Positions 12,368 through 23,758 of a stretch of 64,000 nucleotides of DNA are shown piece after piece. A program made the translations under genes and the position numbers. The notes under the pieces were generated by a model that had not been told where the DNA came from, searched no databases, and worked only from the letters and a program-made list of their open reading frames with translations. Numbering within the stretch: position 1 is the first letter of the stretch; every line of letters starts with the position of its first letter. The stretch is from Perkinsus chesapeaki (Eukaryota; Perkinsozoa; Perkinsida; Perkinsidae), in assembly GCA_013115145.1 (NCBI GenBank), contig JAAPAO010000023.1, positions 62,001-126,000 on the forward strand. Reading direction: 5' to 3'.

Positions 12368-13751
12368 TGGCGTTTTCCCAGTCCACCGAATCTCCGTCGG
12401 ATACTCCGGCCTCAGTCTCGGAAGTGTCCACTGACTGCAGTGCTGCATCGTATACCAAATTTTGTGCACCCCAGAGCTGCCTCTTTCACCCTGATTCTCC
12501 AGGAGCTCATGCTCTCGATGATGCTACTGCTCTTGCTGCCAAGAGTCGTGACAGTCTGGTAAGAGCGGTGATCATGCTGATCATCATCATCATCATCACC
12601 ATCGGCAACAACACAGCACTCCCTGTCTTTCAGGCGTTGATGTTACCTTCGCTTGGGGAAGTCTTGAACCACGTTGTTATGCTAGGAGACGCGACAACCA
12701 GTGAGAATTAACCATTGTTCGATGTTCCTCCTCCCTGTCACACTGCTCCTCCTCCTTCTCCAGGTTCAATGGGCCAAGGAGACCTAACGCGATTCCACGC
12801 CGTGCGCATTCCTGGAATATCCATTAAGGACTACCTCAAACGTCTTGCCAAGCACTTCAATGTACATCTCAATCGTCTTTCGTCATCATCACCACTACAA
12901 TTGCCCTTTTTAGTGCTCCAATGCCTGTTTCATCATTGCGCTCATTTACATCGATAAACTTATTAAAACAAGAGGTGAATCCTTCAGGATTAACTCCTAC
13001 AGTATACACAGGTAGTCGTAGCTTACCCCCAGCAAGCTGCTCTTGGAATACAACCTTTCTTTTTAGAGTTCTCTTAACGTCGCTCTTGGTGGCGACGAAG
13101 TTTTACGACGACAGTTACTACAGCAACGCTTACTACGCCAAAGTTGGAGGCATTCGCCTTGCTGAACTCAACGCCTTAGAAGTCAGATTCCTACACTTGA
13201 TGAGTAGAGCGAGCAGTCGGCTAGGCTATGCGCCGTATCGTAACTCTTGTTGTTGTTCTCAGAATGGTCTTTAGTTGTCGATCCAGAGGAGTATCAACAA
13301 TACAAGTATCACATCGTTAAAGTTAGGCTGCTAGAAGGGAATTTCTCTCAGCCCTGGCAACAGCCTATAAGGAACCCCAAAACTGTAAGCATTGCAGCCT
13401 GTGAGCATTCCTAATGCTCAGCACTGCTCCTCTATTAGGTTGATCGACGTTCATCCATTGCATCTACTGTGGACCCAGACGTTGTCTCTTGCTGCCCTCC
13501 CACAGGCTCTTCTTTGCTGGGCAGATCTCCTCCCTGTAAAGGCTCAAGAGCCGGTGTTATAGCGAACGGCAGTGGTAAGAATATTTGGCACATGAATGTG
13601 AGTAAAGTTGCTAGGTATATGTTGTCCCGCTCACACTAATGTTGAGGATGCTGGAGAAGGGCCATTCAATCCCTCTCTTGTGGGGTGTCATGCGGCCCTC
13701 CATGATGAATCTATTAAACTGCTGCACCGACAATCACCGAGAGGCAAGTGA
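12368..13751 (+). CDS. P-type (Pho80-like) cyclin A of a tandem cluster
   Basis: Eight exons were joined by eye with introns at 12559-12633, 12701-12763, 12862-12913, 13012-13066, 13204-13262, 13385-13438 and 13598-13646. The protein has a cyclin-box opening ([20 protein letters not shown]), then [16 protein letters not shown], then [20 protein letters not shown] and [16 protein letters not shown], and the closing [13 protein letters not shown]. This order is diagnostic for Pho80/P-U-type cyclins, which bind Pho85-like or other CDKs and are linked to nutrient signalling or flagellar and cell-cycle control in protists. The start at 12368 (MAFSQSTES) opens a Ser/Thr-rich leader. A Ser/Cys-rich tail follows the cyclin fold. 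The kinase partner cannot be told from the sequence. Confidence 0.85.
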
Positions 13752-15410
13752 GTTGTTATACTGTTGATGTTGTTAGTGTTGCTGCTGCTGTTGGTAGATT
13801 TCTCACCCCTTAAAAACTACCGAGAAGTCCGCTCTTCGTTCGCGAGGGTCCACATGTGACATGTGGTTCCCGCGCAGATTGTCTAATATAATTCTTTTTT
13901 GATACCATCATCAGATCAACACTCCTTTATCGGATTGCTGCTGTAACATGAACTGGTTCAGTCTTCTTGTTGTTTGGTCTACTTCTACTTCTTAAGCGTC
14001 CTCAACTCCTTGCATTGTCATGAACTATTACCTCTATCAGAATAATATAACTGGTCTCAATATTGATTGGCAGCAGCATCATCATTCACCATTACAGAGT
14101 ATTTAATACGGACTCAACTCATAGTCACCTCGTTGTCTCTTGGTCTTGGTCTACATCAAGTGGAGGGATGATGATTGGATTCTTGGTATTGGTTATGAAC
14201 TTTTCATATGTAAGGATCCTACATCAGCAGTATCGTGCCCGTTTTAGAATAAGATTGAAGAAGATCACTGTAGAGAATAACCGTCTTCACTGCTACAGTC
14301 TCTCTTCGCACTGCCAAATGTATTATTGACGATACTATTACAGAACGGTGAGTATTAGACTTTATTATTATCATATTTTCTTGCTACTGCTGCCAAAGGT
14401 CAGATCAAAACCTATCATTATCTGCTCTGGCTGGTATACCGGCAAACTGCATTCTACCGTGTACGACTTGTATATCTTGCCTCACGCTGTTGGCCTTGTC
14501 AGCGAGTTCTGTCACGAGACCTTGTCATCGGGACTACTAGTGATGCCGGTGTCTCGTTTATTACTGTGGCTTCTCTTCAAGTGCGCTGGCTCCTGCGGTT
14601 GTCGGCTGTTACGGGTATCATTGACGGTGCCACACAATACAATGACACAGCGAGAGGAATATCTATAATAGTAAGCGTCGATAGTAAGAGTATGTTGCGA
14701 GGATACCAGCAACATGGGAAAGTTGTTGCTGTCTCGAATCACTATCATCATCATCATCATCATCATCATTCGAATGTTATTATGACTTTGGCTCTCTTCA
14801 GCAGTGCTGACTCAGCACTACTAGGCCAGAGTGAATAGAGTATTTTATTTTCACCGACCTGCTACTACTGGCTACAACGCTAGTTTCCTGGTCCTTGTCT
14901 CTGTACTTTCAGAGCTGTTTCAGTGGCATTCATCACGAGGACACCTCCGCTGCATGAATATCTGCTATAGAGCAATACAACAGTAATCATCGAAGGTTTC
15001 GATACCTACTACTTGTCTGGTATCTATGCGGCTTTTTTGCTGTGTATCTCCGTTGTGTGAGAGGATGATACATAGTTGTTGTTGTTGTTGCTGCTGGGAG
15101 CTAGGTGTTGTTGCCATTCCGCCTTTTCCTGAAAACCATAAGTGCCATTGCGTTATCTTCAATGAGCCCATACTAATTCAGCATTACTTTCTGTTTTAAT
15201 GGTTCCAAAGTTTGCGACCCCGTGGCCACATCCCCTCCCCTCAACAGCTCCCTCACTGAGCTTCAACTCCTGCCAAGGCGGTCATCTGTCGTGCTGCTCT
15301 TCCATGAGTCGCAATCTCGCAAAGTAGCCTTCTGTGCTGTGTCCAACCAACGAGCATTATTTTGTAGCTCTCACGAATGCAATGAATGCCTCTCACGACG
15401 CACGGTCAAG
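13752..15410. other. Spacer between cyclins A and B, with ATC-repeat tract
   Basis: No supportable gene. The stretch contains many short frames and a run of ATC/CAT triplets at about 14745-14770, which encodes only homopolymers (His on plus, Met on minus). A plus-strand frame from 15222 (MATSPPLNSSL) is continuous with the cyclin B start at 15411 and could be its N-terminal extension. Confidence 0.4.
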
Positions 15411-16176
15411 ATGAGTGGGCGCGTGAAGTCAAGTGTCGAAGTGATGCTCGAATATCTATTTGACCGTATGTTAGCAGTCCATGATGACCATCAGATTCTA
15501 CTGTATGAAAAAGTCACAGTGACCTTGAAGAAGCTCATGCAAGTGTCCAATGATGCTCACAAACACTGTACGCCTTCGCCATCTTGATGATTCTTCCTTT
15601 TTATTTTTCAAGGTTCGACTCGCCGGCTGCTCCCTCTAGCGCCCCCCATCCCGCTCGTATTCTACAGTTACCCTCTACCATCTATAACATTGTCACATTA
15701 CGTTGAGCACATCGAACGAAATATAGATGTAATCGAAGCCCCGCCTCCGTGCTTCACAATGGTCTCCACTCGTCAGTGTTCGAGGATATGCTTTTTAATT
15801 GCTCTGATATATATTCGCCGCCTATTTGGGTCCCACAAGGCAGCTAATATAGTTAACAAGTGCACCATTCACAGGTCGGTTCTACATGCATCAAATTGCT
15901 CCGTTCAATTGCCGAGTTCATGCAGTCAGGCTCTTCCTCGTCTCTATAGTCCTCGCTGCGAAGTTCGCCGACGACGAGTTTTATCACAATCGCTATTACG
16001 CGCAGATTGGGGGGATATCTACGAACGATCTCAACGACTTAGAGAAAGAGATATTAAGATTGCTGCGTAGCCTAAGACTGCTGATAAACAGCAGCTGTCT
16101 TATAATGTGCTTGTTGTTTTTCTCAGGCTGGGACCTTTATGTATCTTTCGATGGTATATATGATCCATTTTCATGA
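15411..16176 (+). CDS. P-type (Pho80-like) cyclin B of a tandem cluster
   Basis: Exons read VEVMLEYLFDRMLA (leader helix), then [66 protein letters not shown] and finally WDLYVSFDG. This is the same order of cyclin-fold helices as in the neighbouring cyclin. Introns fall at the same places in the fold, after the ERNID helix, after the IHR codons and before the WDLYV strand. That supports tandem duplication. The start at 15411 follows the basic stretch SRRTVKM, and an in-frame upstream ATG exists at 15222. The C-terminus is much shorter than in cyclin A. It is the most divergent member: the helix normally reading TRFHA is replaced by LVFYSYPLPS. Confidence 0.78.
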
Positions 16177-16477
16177 ATTTCGTTGTCACATCTTGGCCTT
16201 GGCGCCGATGGCGTGAGATGTCGCTGACTTGGAAAAGTTTGGGATAAGATATTTTTATTTAGTGTCACTTCTCTTGCCAGTGGAATGCTTCCACGAGCGT
16301 ATGGCCTGAGCTAAGCTTGTAGGTAGCTTACCACATTGGCATACGGGCGTTCTTACCCACATATTGGTACTTTCTCACGGACGATTCTCGCGCTTTGCGT
16401 TCACTGGGTGAGAGTGACTTCCGGCCATAGTGAGGTCCTCTACGGCATCATTCGCAAAGGCTTACTAGTCTCAATAA

Positions 16478-17452
16478 ATGGTCGACGACCAGATCATGAA
16501 GAACAATGCTGTTGAAGCAACCGAGTCAAGCGTGCCTCCAGCAATGGTAATCAGATGATGATGATGCCCTAACTGGGATTTGAACTCGCGCCTGTCAGGA
16601 CTCTTTCCTTCGAGCTTTGTCCATCGTGCTTGAGCACATGGTCTTGGTCGGTGAGCCAGATGGCACCGCTATCGATTGTAAAGCTGTTATTGCTGCTGCT
16701 GCGGCTGCTCGCTGTCCATAGTGACATTTAGGTTCGGGAACTCATACCAGATTTCACGGCGTAAAGCCCCCCTCTATCTCCGTATACCAATATCTCAAGC
16801 GGATCGAATCACATTTCAAAGTCAGCAGCAGTGCTGTCAGTTTGTCGCATTGAATCCTTGTCTTTCCTTTCAGTGTTCATCGGAGTGCTTTGTTATCGCG
16901 CTCGTCTACATCGATCGGCTTGTTAAGGCCCAAGGCCCAAAGTTTGTTATTACGTCTTGCGCGATACATCGGTACCTACATATTAATAAAGCGTTGATTA
17001 TTACTATTATACTACTTGCTTTTCAGAGTTGCTTTGACATCTATCGTGCTAGCTGCTAAGTTCTTTGATGACCGTTATTACAGTAATAGATTTTACGCAG
17101 CAGTTGGAGGTGTTCGAACCAAAGAGCTCAACTTGCTTGAAGCAGACTTCCTCAGACTCATCAGTAGTTGCTCCTCCCCCTTACTGCTGCATCTTCATCA
17201 TATTTTTCTTTAGACTGGGACCTTCATATCATCCCGGAAGAATACGAAGCTTATCGGTTAAGTGTTTGGACCGCGGTAACCGTTGACATGATGGCCGTCC
17301 TCTCGCCTCCGCCGCCACCCCCCACAACTCCGTCTTCACCTTGTAGACTACCTCTGGAGATGATTCTTAGGAGCCTTGTTGGGGTACCGCAGGGGTGTGA
17401 GCCCCCTCCTCCTCTTCCTTCCCCTTTCACGAGCAGCAGCCAAGCTCTCTAA
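16478..17452 (+). CDS. P-type (Pho80-like) cyclin C of a tandem cluster
   Basis: The start at 16478 gives [18 protein letters not shown], then a 52-bp intron (16547-16598). Next come [88 protein letters not shown] and [14 protein letters not shown]. The complete Pho80-like cyclin fold is present. The C-terminus is proline-rich ([12 protein letters not shown]), which is not seen in its neighbours. The first intron contains a sequence like the T-arm of a tRNA in antisense (see findings). It is similar to cyclin A over the box and shares its intron positions there. Confidence 0.87.
16547..16598 (+). other. Intron of cyclin C with antisense tRNA T-arm-like sequence
   Basis: The intron is bounded by ATG|gtaatc and ctgtcag|GAC. 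Its distal half contains GGGATTTGAACTCGCGCC. The reverse complement reads GGCGCGAGTTCAAATCCC, resembling a tRNA T-arm with its GTTCAAATC loop. Nothing resembling the 5' half of a tRNA is seen. Confidence 0.6.
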
Positions 17453-19436
17453 TTACGATTATATTTTTGTCGTTATGTAGTGCTTCTGAGTTACACATGT
17501 GTTGTTCTTTTTGCCACCGCTGTACTGTATGTCACTAATCTCACTGGAATCATGATGATGGATGACAAAGTGTCGTCGTCACTGAACGTATGTGATTAAC
17601 CTTGCTCGTTTTCGAGTTGAGATCTGCCAATCACCGTGTATCGCTCTACGTACCATCATCCAGCCACCAACATCTTTGAAGCACCACGTGTGAAAAAATA
17701 TACAACCATCTTTTACTTATCGGAGGCTCGAGTGTCCATTCTCACGAGGCGTGCATAGTCAATGGCTTCCTGAATTGAGGGATAACTTCTGAGATTCGGC
17801 GCAGTGTTGGGTCATCTTGTGGCTGCTGCCTTTCTTGGTTGGACTTTAGGGTTACTCCACCCTACCGTTATAGGAAGTGGGCTTATTAATGTCGGAAAAA
17901 TCGGGCGGAATTTCTGGAAATTTCCACAATTTTTTCCTACCTCGCCCACATACGTAGGTGACGGGGAAGAAAGTCTCCCTAGGGACCGAACGAACTTGTC
18001 GAAGTGATGTAGCTAATCTTTAATTTTAATTTATAGCATGTGGCGGGTAGTTCGTATCAGCAACATTCTGAGGTATCTTTTGTGTGTCAGGTCCGAGCTT
18101 CGAGTGTCGCTCCGCCATTACGTTCACAGAACTACGCAGAGAGCTTTCGCGTAGTGCCCTGTACCGGGCCCTGTACTCCCCCGGGTGCATATGCTGACCG
18201 CAGACGCGGCGCCAGCATCATTATGGCTACCTCATCGTCACGTACAGATTACTCTACCTCCTATTAGACGCAGCCGCCAATCTACAAACGTCGGTGCGAG
18301 TTGCTTCTGCGGCTTTGCAGCATCTACCTTCAACATCTATCGTGTTGTAGCCTTTACTGTGAAATGGTAAAGATCGCACTATGGATGAGGGCGGCGTAAG
18401 CCCCCATTATTGTTAATAATTGTGATTCCATGACTATGTTAATATCTCATAGCTACTATAATCATCTCCATGCTAACTACCTGGTACGTGACACTTCAGG
18501 CCATATGAGGAAGGAGGAACATTCACTTCATTCGTATGGCGTATTTCCTTCCCATTATTGCCTGTCATGTTTCCACGATAGTATTGCGGTTCTAGCATTT
18601 AATACCGGAAGATTCCATATCATCACATTATGAGCTTCAGAAAGCTCTATTGTCAGCTAAAAGACGGAAGTGGTGATGATTACTATGAGTCTATGACTTA
18701 ATATCTATGTTCTCTCTTTTCCCAATGGCTTTGTCTGTATGGTCTGTATAGTTATACTAAGTATTACAACATTCTATTACTACTTGACGAATAAAGATGA
18801 TGTGGAGACATCAACAAGCGTATGATTGTTTGCTATCATAGTGTTCTCATCCCCTTATCATCATAGTCACTTGTACCAGTGCTTAGAGCGAAGGTGCTCA
18901 TGAGCGTTCAATAACTTGATGATTAGGAAACTCTCATGTTGTGAGCGTCGTCTTCGTCTTCATCTTATCACCCCCATTTCACCACCACCTACTTCGTCGG
19001 TCGAAGATTGAGTATCAGTACATCTGCCTTAGCTTGAGTTTTAGTGCTGCATCCTATCTTTCCGAACACCAGTCCGGCTCCTCCCGGTGTGTGTGAGCTT
19101 GTAGTGCAACCAAGCCGAAAATGGGTTAGGCTATGTAATCGAGGTGCACCTAAAACGGAGAGGATTTAATAACCTATATTGCCATTGTGTGGTTCATCGA
19201 TCCTCCTCAGTTCGTTCTCAAGAAATTTGCATCTAATCGATACTAGCCAAACGGTAATATCTCCCTCGGGGTTTTGTTCCTACGATGGCAAACATGTATT
19301 ATTGTGGCCCTCAGTCGGTGGGCAAGTCGGAAGAAGTTCCGCTATGGTTTCATGGGAACACTTTTATGGTGCCCCCTTTACTGTAGGACAAATAGACGGT
19401 TGCCCTAGGATGTTGTTTTGTTTGTAAAGTACTATA
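17453..19436. other. Spacer between cyclins C and D; possible short exons
   Basis: No confident gene. A plus-strand frame at 18040-18267 (MAGSSYQQHSEV..., ending SSSRTDYSTSY) is Ser/Arg-rich and could be a terminal exon. At 17895-17965 lies an AT/GC-mixed block (GGAAAAATCGGGCGGAA ... ACATACGTAGGT) similar to part of the long intron of the second glutamine synthetase. The rest holds short frames only. Confidence 0.4.
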
Positions 19437-20968
19437 ATGCTGTCGGTAATTCCGTCAATGATCAAGCAACAGCAGCAGCAGCCGAGAGGTTCATCTCCGG
19501 CCAGAGCCCTTAACCACACTCCGCCGACATCACCGTGCCTGTCACCATCTCGGCCTAGGCCTGCCGTATCTATCATGCGAGATGATTCTTCTCCCGATGA
19601 TTCCCACCATCAAGCTCATTCGTTTTTGCGGCGGGTTTGCCGGTGTAATAGTAGCGATGCCGCTATATACCTCAACACTATAAAGGAGGAGCGTCCCGCA
19701 ATGACGGGGAAGGTCCCGAGGTTCAGAAGCGCTTCAAACGCTGGCCAGTTTTGGTCACCATCGGTAAAGTACGACGATGTAGCCATGGACAGCCAAACGG
19801 AGAGCCCTGTGTCCCCTGAAACTGACACTGAGCGTTCCGTCACTGTAGCCAGTACAAGCAGGGACCTCGGACATAACAGTGCAATCTCCGGAGGATCATA
19901 CCTTCCTCAAAATGAGAGTCAGGCTAGCCTAGTTGCCATGGTTGACCAGAAGCAGCAACAACAGGTGTGTTGTGATGGACATGTAGCCGAACGATTGGAC
20001 GGTGAAGAGGCATTTTTGCAGGAGTTCGTTTTTGGATCTTCGGCATTCCAAGTAGGTCTCCGGTCTCAGCGACTTGTACCGATGATGCTGTCGACAGGTG
20101 GACTTTGTGAACACCATGACCCAGTCTCTTCTTGATAGGATCTCATCGGAGGAGATGGTAGCGTTCCCGGGTAACTTCCTGTCTCGGTCCGATTTTTACT
20201 ATTTTCCTATCAGATTTGCCGTCAGAGCTCCGCAGTGTCACTCGCTTCTACGCCCTACGAGCCCCGAGCATCTCCATACATGCATACCTAAAAAGAATGG
20301 AGAAGCATTTTCTGGTAGATGACCGAACTTCTTCGCTCCGCCGTTCACATTACCCTCTCAGTGCTCTCGTGAGTGTTATCTTTTGGCACTGATTTACCTG
20401 GACAGACTGTCCTCTAATTATTGGCAGTTCAGAATAACTCGCAGAAGCGTCCACAAGTAGGTCGATATTTCACCGCCATCGCGCCATTTAGTAGCCGCTT
20501 TAGATTTTTCCTCACTGCATTGGTAATCGCGGTGAAGTACTTTGACGATATCTATTACGACAATAAGTACTATGCCCATGTTGGAGGAGTTAGAGTGGCA
20601 GAGCTTGACACAATGGAACTAACATTTTTGCAGCTTCTAGGTAGGTTAGTTATCCCTTCTCTGGACCCTACCATTTGGGTTTCCTACATCTTTTGGCGAG
20701 GGAGTCCTCAGCGACGAAGAGCTTCTCTATAATATCCGTTCACTGGCGGATATCTCAAGACTGCTCTATTGTCTCGTGAAGTTAATTTTTATTGATGCGA
20801 CTGCGGGTCTCAATCTGGTGATAGTTGACCGTCTACTTGTGTTCAGATTGGCATTTATTCGTTACTGCTGACGAATTCACGCAGTGTGCAAAGAAGTTCC
20901 TTGTGACTGGTAGCGGCGTCGAGTATGCTATGACTACTGGCCCAACTCCTATGGACATCTGCCACTGA
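19437..20968 (+). CDS. P-type (Pho80-like) cyclin D with long N-terminal extension
   Basis: An N-terminal region of about 200 residues, starting MLSVIPSMIK and a short Gln run, is rich in Ser/Pro and probably disordered. It precedes the cyclin fold: VTRFYALRAPSISIHAYLKR, CSRECYLLALIYLDRL, VHKFFLTALVIAVKYFDD, YYDNKYYAHVGG, and after a 206-bp intron (20641-20846) DWHLFVTADEFTQC. The stop is at 20966-20968. The intron at 20315-20361, after the KRMEKHFL helix, sits at the same place as in the other three cyclins, but in this copy it carries the core of the recurrent intron motif (CTTCGCTCCGC). The start is the first ATG of the open frame; upstream 5' exons are possible. It lies head-to-tail with cyclins A-C. 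Confidence 0.82.
20315..20361 (+). mobile_element. Cyclin D intron carrying the CTTCGCTCCGC motif
   Basis: A 47-bp GT-AG intron. Splicing joins CATTTTCTG to TGCTCTCG and gives the conserved KHFL-CSRECY junction. It contains 11 of the 15 core bases of the recurrent intron motif in forward orientation. Its position is shared with cyclins A-C, whose introns lack the motif. Confidence 0.5.
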
Positions 20969-21532
20969 CCATGAGATGACACGCGTGTCCTTCGCCATCT
21001 GATTTATCTTATTAACACTCATCAACTCTATAGTGGACATTACTGCTTCCTCTCTAAAGCTGCTGTCTAACACGGCTAGAGTGACTCCTCCAACCTAACG
21101 TAGTTAAACGCTGTTGTCATTGGCATGCCGCCGCCTTCGTGGAAGAAGGGTAGGTTTATAACAAGTCGATTTGCTTGTCTTTCGTATGCTGCTGATACTG
21201 CTGCTGTCTGAGGCAGTCCACCAGCTAAGCGTTACTATGTATCATTCGCTTGTACATATATGCGGCATTGAAGGTCTCCTAATGGGGCTCGCTGCACACA
21301 ACAACTTTCCTGCACTTGTCGTCTGCTCATCACAGGGTCGTTCAACTGCAGCTGATACGTATCTGACCTCCCTCTACTGATTTTTTCATCAAAAGCAGAT
21401 ATGTTTTTTCCACTCATTAAATAACGCTTGTGTCGTCAATGAATACCGGCACCGCCGCCGCCAACATCATTCAAGTGAGGGCCAAGTTGCGATGACCGAG
21501 TTAATAAGAAACCCGAGTAGCTCCATTTTTGA
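20969..21532. other. Spacer, no gene seen
   Basis: This lies between the cyclin D stop and the start of the ubiquitin ligase gene. Only short overlapping frames are present on both strands, with no repeat or RNA structure that I can support. Confidence 0.5.
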
Positions 21533-23307
21533 ATGTCGCGATCGCTGGCATACCGGCGGTCGCCGACTCCGTCCTTTGAAGAAGCTTTAAGACAGGCTCA
21601 GACGGAACGACTGTGTGTGGTTCAGAATATCGGACCAGCTTGCTTCGTGGGATTGACCGTAACTAATGCCGTCGCGAATCCTCACAGGTGGTGCGAAACT
21701 TAGACGACTCCACTTCAAAGTACCGTATTAAGATAAGCAACACTCATACCTGCACCTGTGGCAATGTTAAGCGTGAATCGGTTGCTGAGTACTGCCAACA
21801 TGTGCTGTAGGACAGCCAACGTGGATGCATCGCCATGAGCTGGTGCACTCCGGATTCATACTGCACAAGGTATTGCGAGTTGCCACTGAGAACCCGATAC
21901 TGTGGCAGCTAGCCTTGTGTGACAGAGAAGTCGAGGAGATATTGTCGGTGCGACGCGGAGCTTATGCAAGCAGCAGTTCGACAAAGGGTAGAGTTGGTGT
22001 GCTGGAGGCGACCCTGCAGCCGCCTTTTGTTGATTATAGTAATCAGATATGACAGCGAAAGTAGACAACACAGCAGTTAAAGGCGATTCTGTGGAGCGCA
22101 GAGAAGTCGATGGAGAATCGGACCTTTGCCCAATCTGCCATGACCTGCTTGGTGAGCGTCACCTGCAGCCTCACTGCGCTGCATGGCCGTGTGTGTAGGT
22201 TCCGACCTCGACTTCTTGACCTATTGCAGCGCCTCCTGCGGTGCCAATGTTCACGTAAAAAATTCAATCTTCAAAGCTGCGCAGAATGAATCAGATCGAA
22301 TGTATGAAAGCATGGGCAGACCACAACGTCAGTGGTTCAACGGGGGAAGTATCCTGCCCGCTTTGTCGGGTACACTGGCCATCAGGAACCAGGGCAGACC
22401 TTCACAGTAACCACCATTCCCCGTGAATCTATCGCCTTGATTCCTCAGGCAAATGGACTCGGCTGCAGGTCACCAAGCTGCCTGCTTTCCTCCGCACTCG
22501 ATGTAGGAAATGCAAGAAGTCACCCATCCGCGGCACGTAGTGTTGACATTGTTGATTGGCCAACCGTTCGTTGACCCCAGATACTATCAATGCTTGAACT
22601 GTTACCGAACTGGTGAGTATTGTCAGGATTGTTTCGAGGCACATGCTCGAGACACGGACCATCCTATGGTTGCCTTGAACAATCCTAGGAAGTTCATACC
22701 GATTCCCGCAAGCGCAGGTACCCTAAACTCACCGAATGTTGCCAGCTCTGTTCGGCCTGTCAGGCGCTCCACATAGCTTCCGGAACCTCGTCACGAAGGC
22801 TATCAGCACCATCAGCAAATCGGTGGACGAGCGTTTCTCCGTGTGCGCGTGGCCTTGTGGGCATACGTTCACTTTGGAAACGATTCAAATACGTAGGACC
22901 CTACCCGGCTTCCCTCGGTATGTAACTCTCAAGGATGGAGCACGCCGTGCCCTGTTTGTGGCATGTCCGGTCTTCCTGGATTGGCGAAAGCTTTGGAGTA
23001 TTACGGCAAAGCTGTCGCCGGCGAGAAGCCGAGGGAAGCCGACGTCCTCGACATGTCAGTCTGCTCATCGACAATGAGTCTGAAAAGTCCAGCCGGGGAA
23101 GCGTCAAAGAAGTTGGCACTCTCTGAGGGGCACGCTCCAAGCCTCAATGCGAGCAAGCCGCTGCGTGCCAAGAATGTTCGCCGACGAAGTTTGACCGGTA
23201 AAGTGAGGCATGGGCACCGCAGCAGTCATGAAGCAGCAACCGTTGGCACTTTGTCTCATGGGAGCCTCTCTGTATCTGGCTCCAGTATGCAAATAAATGG
23301 AGTTTGA
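21533..23307 (+). CDS. ZSWIM2-like E3 ubiquitin ligase (SWIM-RING-ZZ-RING)
   Basis: The start at 21533 gives MSRSLAYRRSPTPSFEEALR and QNIGPACF, as in the ZSWIM2/MEX family. After an intron come the SWIM finger (THTCTCGNVKRES...YCQH) and, past another intron, HKVLRVATENPILWQLALCD. The first RING follows: DLCPICHDLL, then a half containing ECMKAWADH and VSCPLCRVHW. A ZZ finger is next (CRKCKKSPIRG, YYQCLNCYRTGEYCQDCF, H-x-x-H). A second RING has FSVCAWPCGHTFTL and TPCPVCGMSG. The tail (to the stop at 23305-23307) is basic and Ser-rich. Zinc-ligand spacing is intact in each module as far as can be read. In animals ZSWIM2 is a testis ligase that can self-ubiquitinate; the role here is unknown. 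Exon edges around 21950-22080 and 22400-22500 are uncertain. Confidence 0.82.
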
Positions 23308-23758
23308 CCATGAACTTTCTCCTTGCGTTCAATAGTCGGTGGAACGGAAGGTCTCCGAGAATGCCTTTCTTATTCCCTACACTCGCCGCGGATCCATAAA
23401 GTAGCAGAATCCTATACATGGCAAGCGTTTGTGTTAGACTCTTGCTAGCACCACTTAGGGTTGCGTGTGCGGCGAAGGCTGTATCTCCACCGCAATAAAG
23501 ATGACTTTCTTCTATAACTAGCATCAGGTACCCGAATACTCAGCACTCGTACTTGTACTTGAAAGCATACGACGAATGGGCTTCGCTAATAACCTTCGCC
23601 TACGGCCCATTAGTTGCTCGAGTGTGGCGGAAGTCGATGCACTTTGTGTGAGGAGTGTTATTCGGATTAAGAGTTGAACTCAACAATGGTGGTATGTGAT
23701 AGTGTAACCTTATTCTTACTGAATGAGATGATGAAATGATAAACAATACCAGTAAGAA
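23308..23758. other. Spacer between convergent genes
   Basis: The ubiquitin ligase (plus) and alveolin A (minus) converge here. I see only short frames with no family resemblance. It probably contains both 3' ends. Confidence 0.5.

Noticed and set aside
14745-14770. Poly-His or poly-Met protein from overlapping frames
   Set aside because: Simple CAT/ATG triplet repeat; the frames on both strands are homopolymer artefacts.
13752-15410. Additional cyclin between A and B
   Set aside because: No piece of the cyclin fold (KFxDDxYY, PEEYxxY or SISxxxYLKR-like) is found in the spacer.
18073-18090. An 18-bp intron (gtatcttttgtgtgtcag)
   Set aside because: It has GT and AG ends but is far shorter than any other supported intron here, is a multiple of three, and the frame stays open if it is retained.
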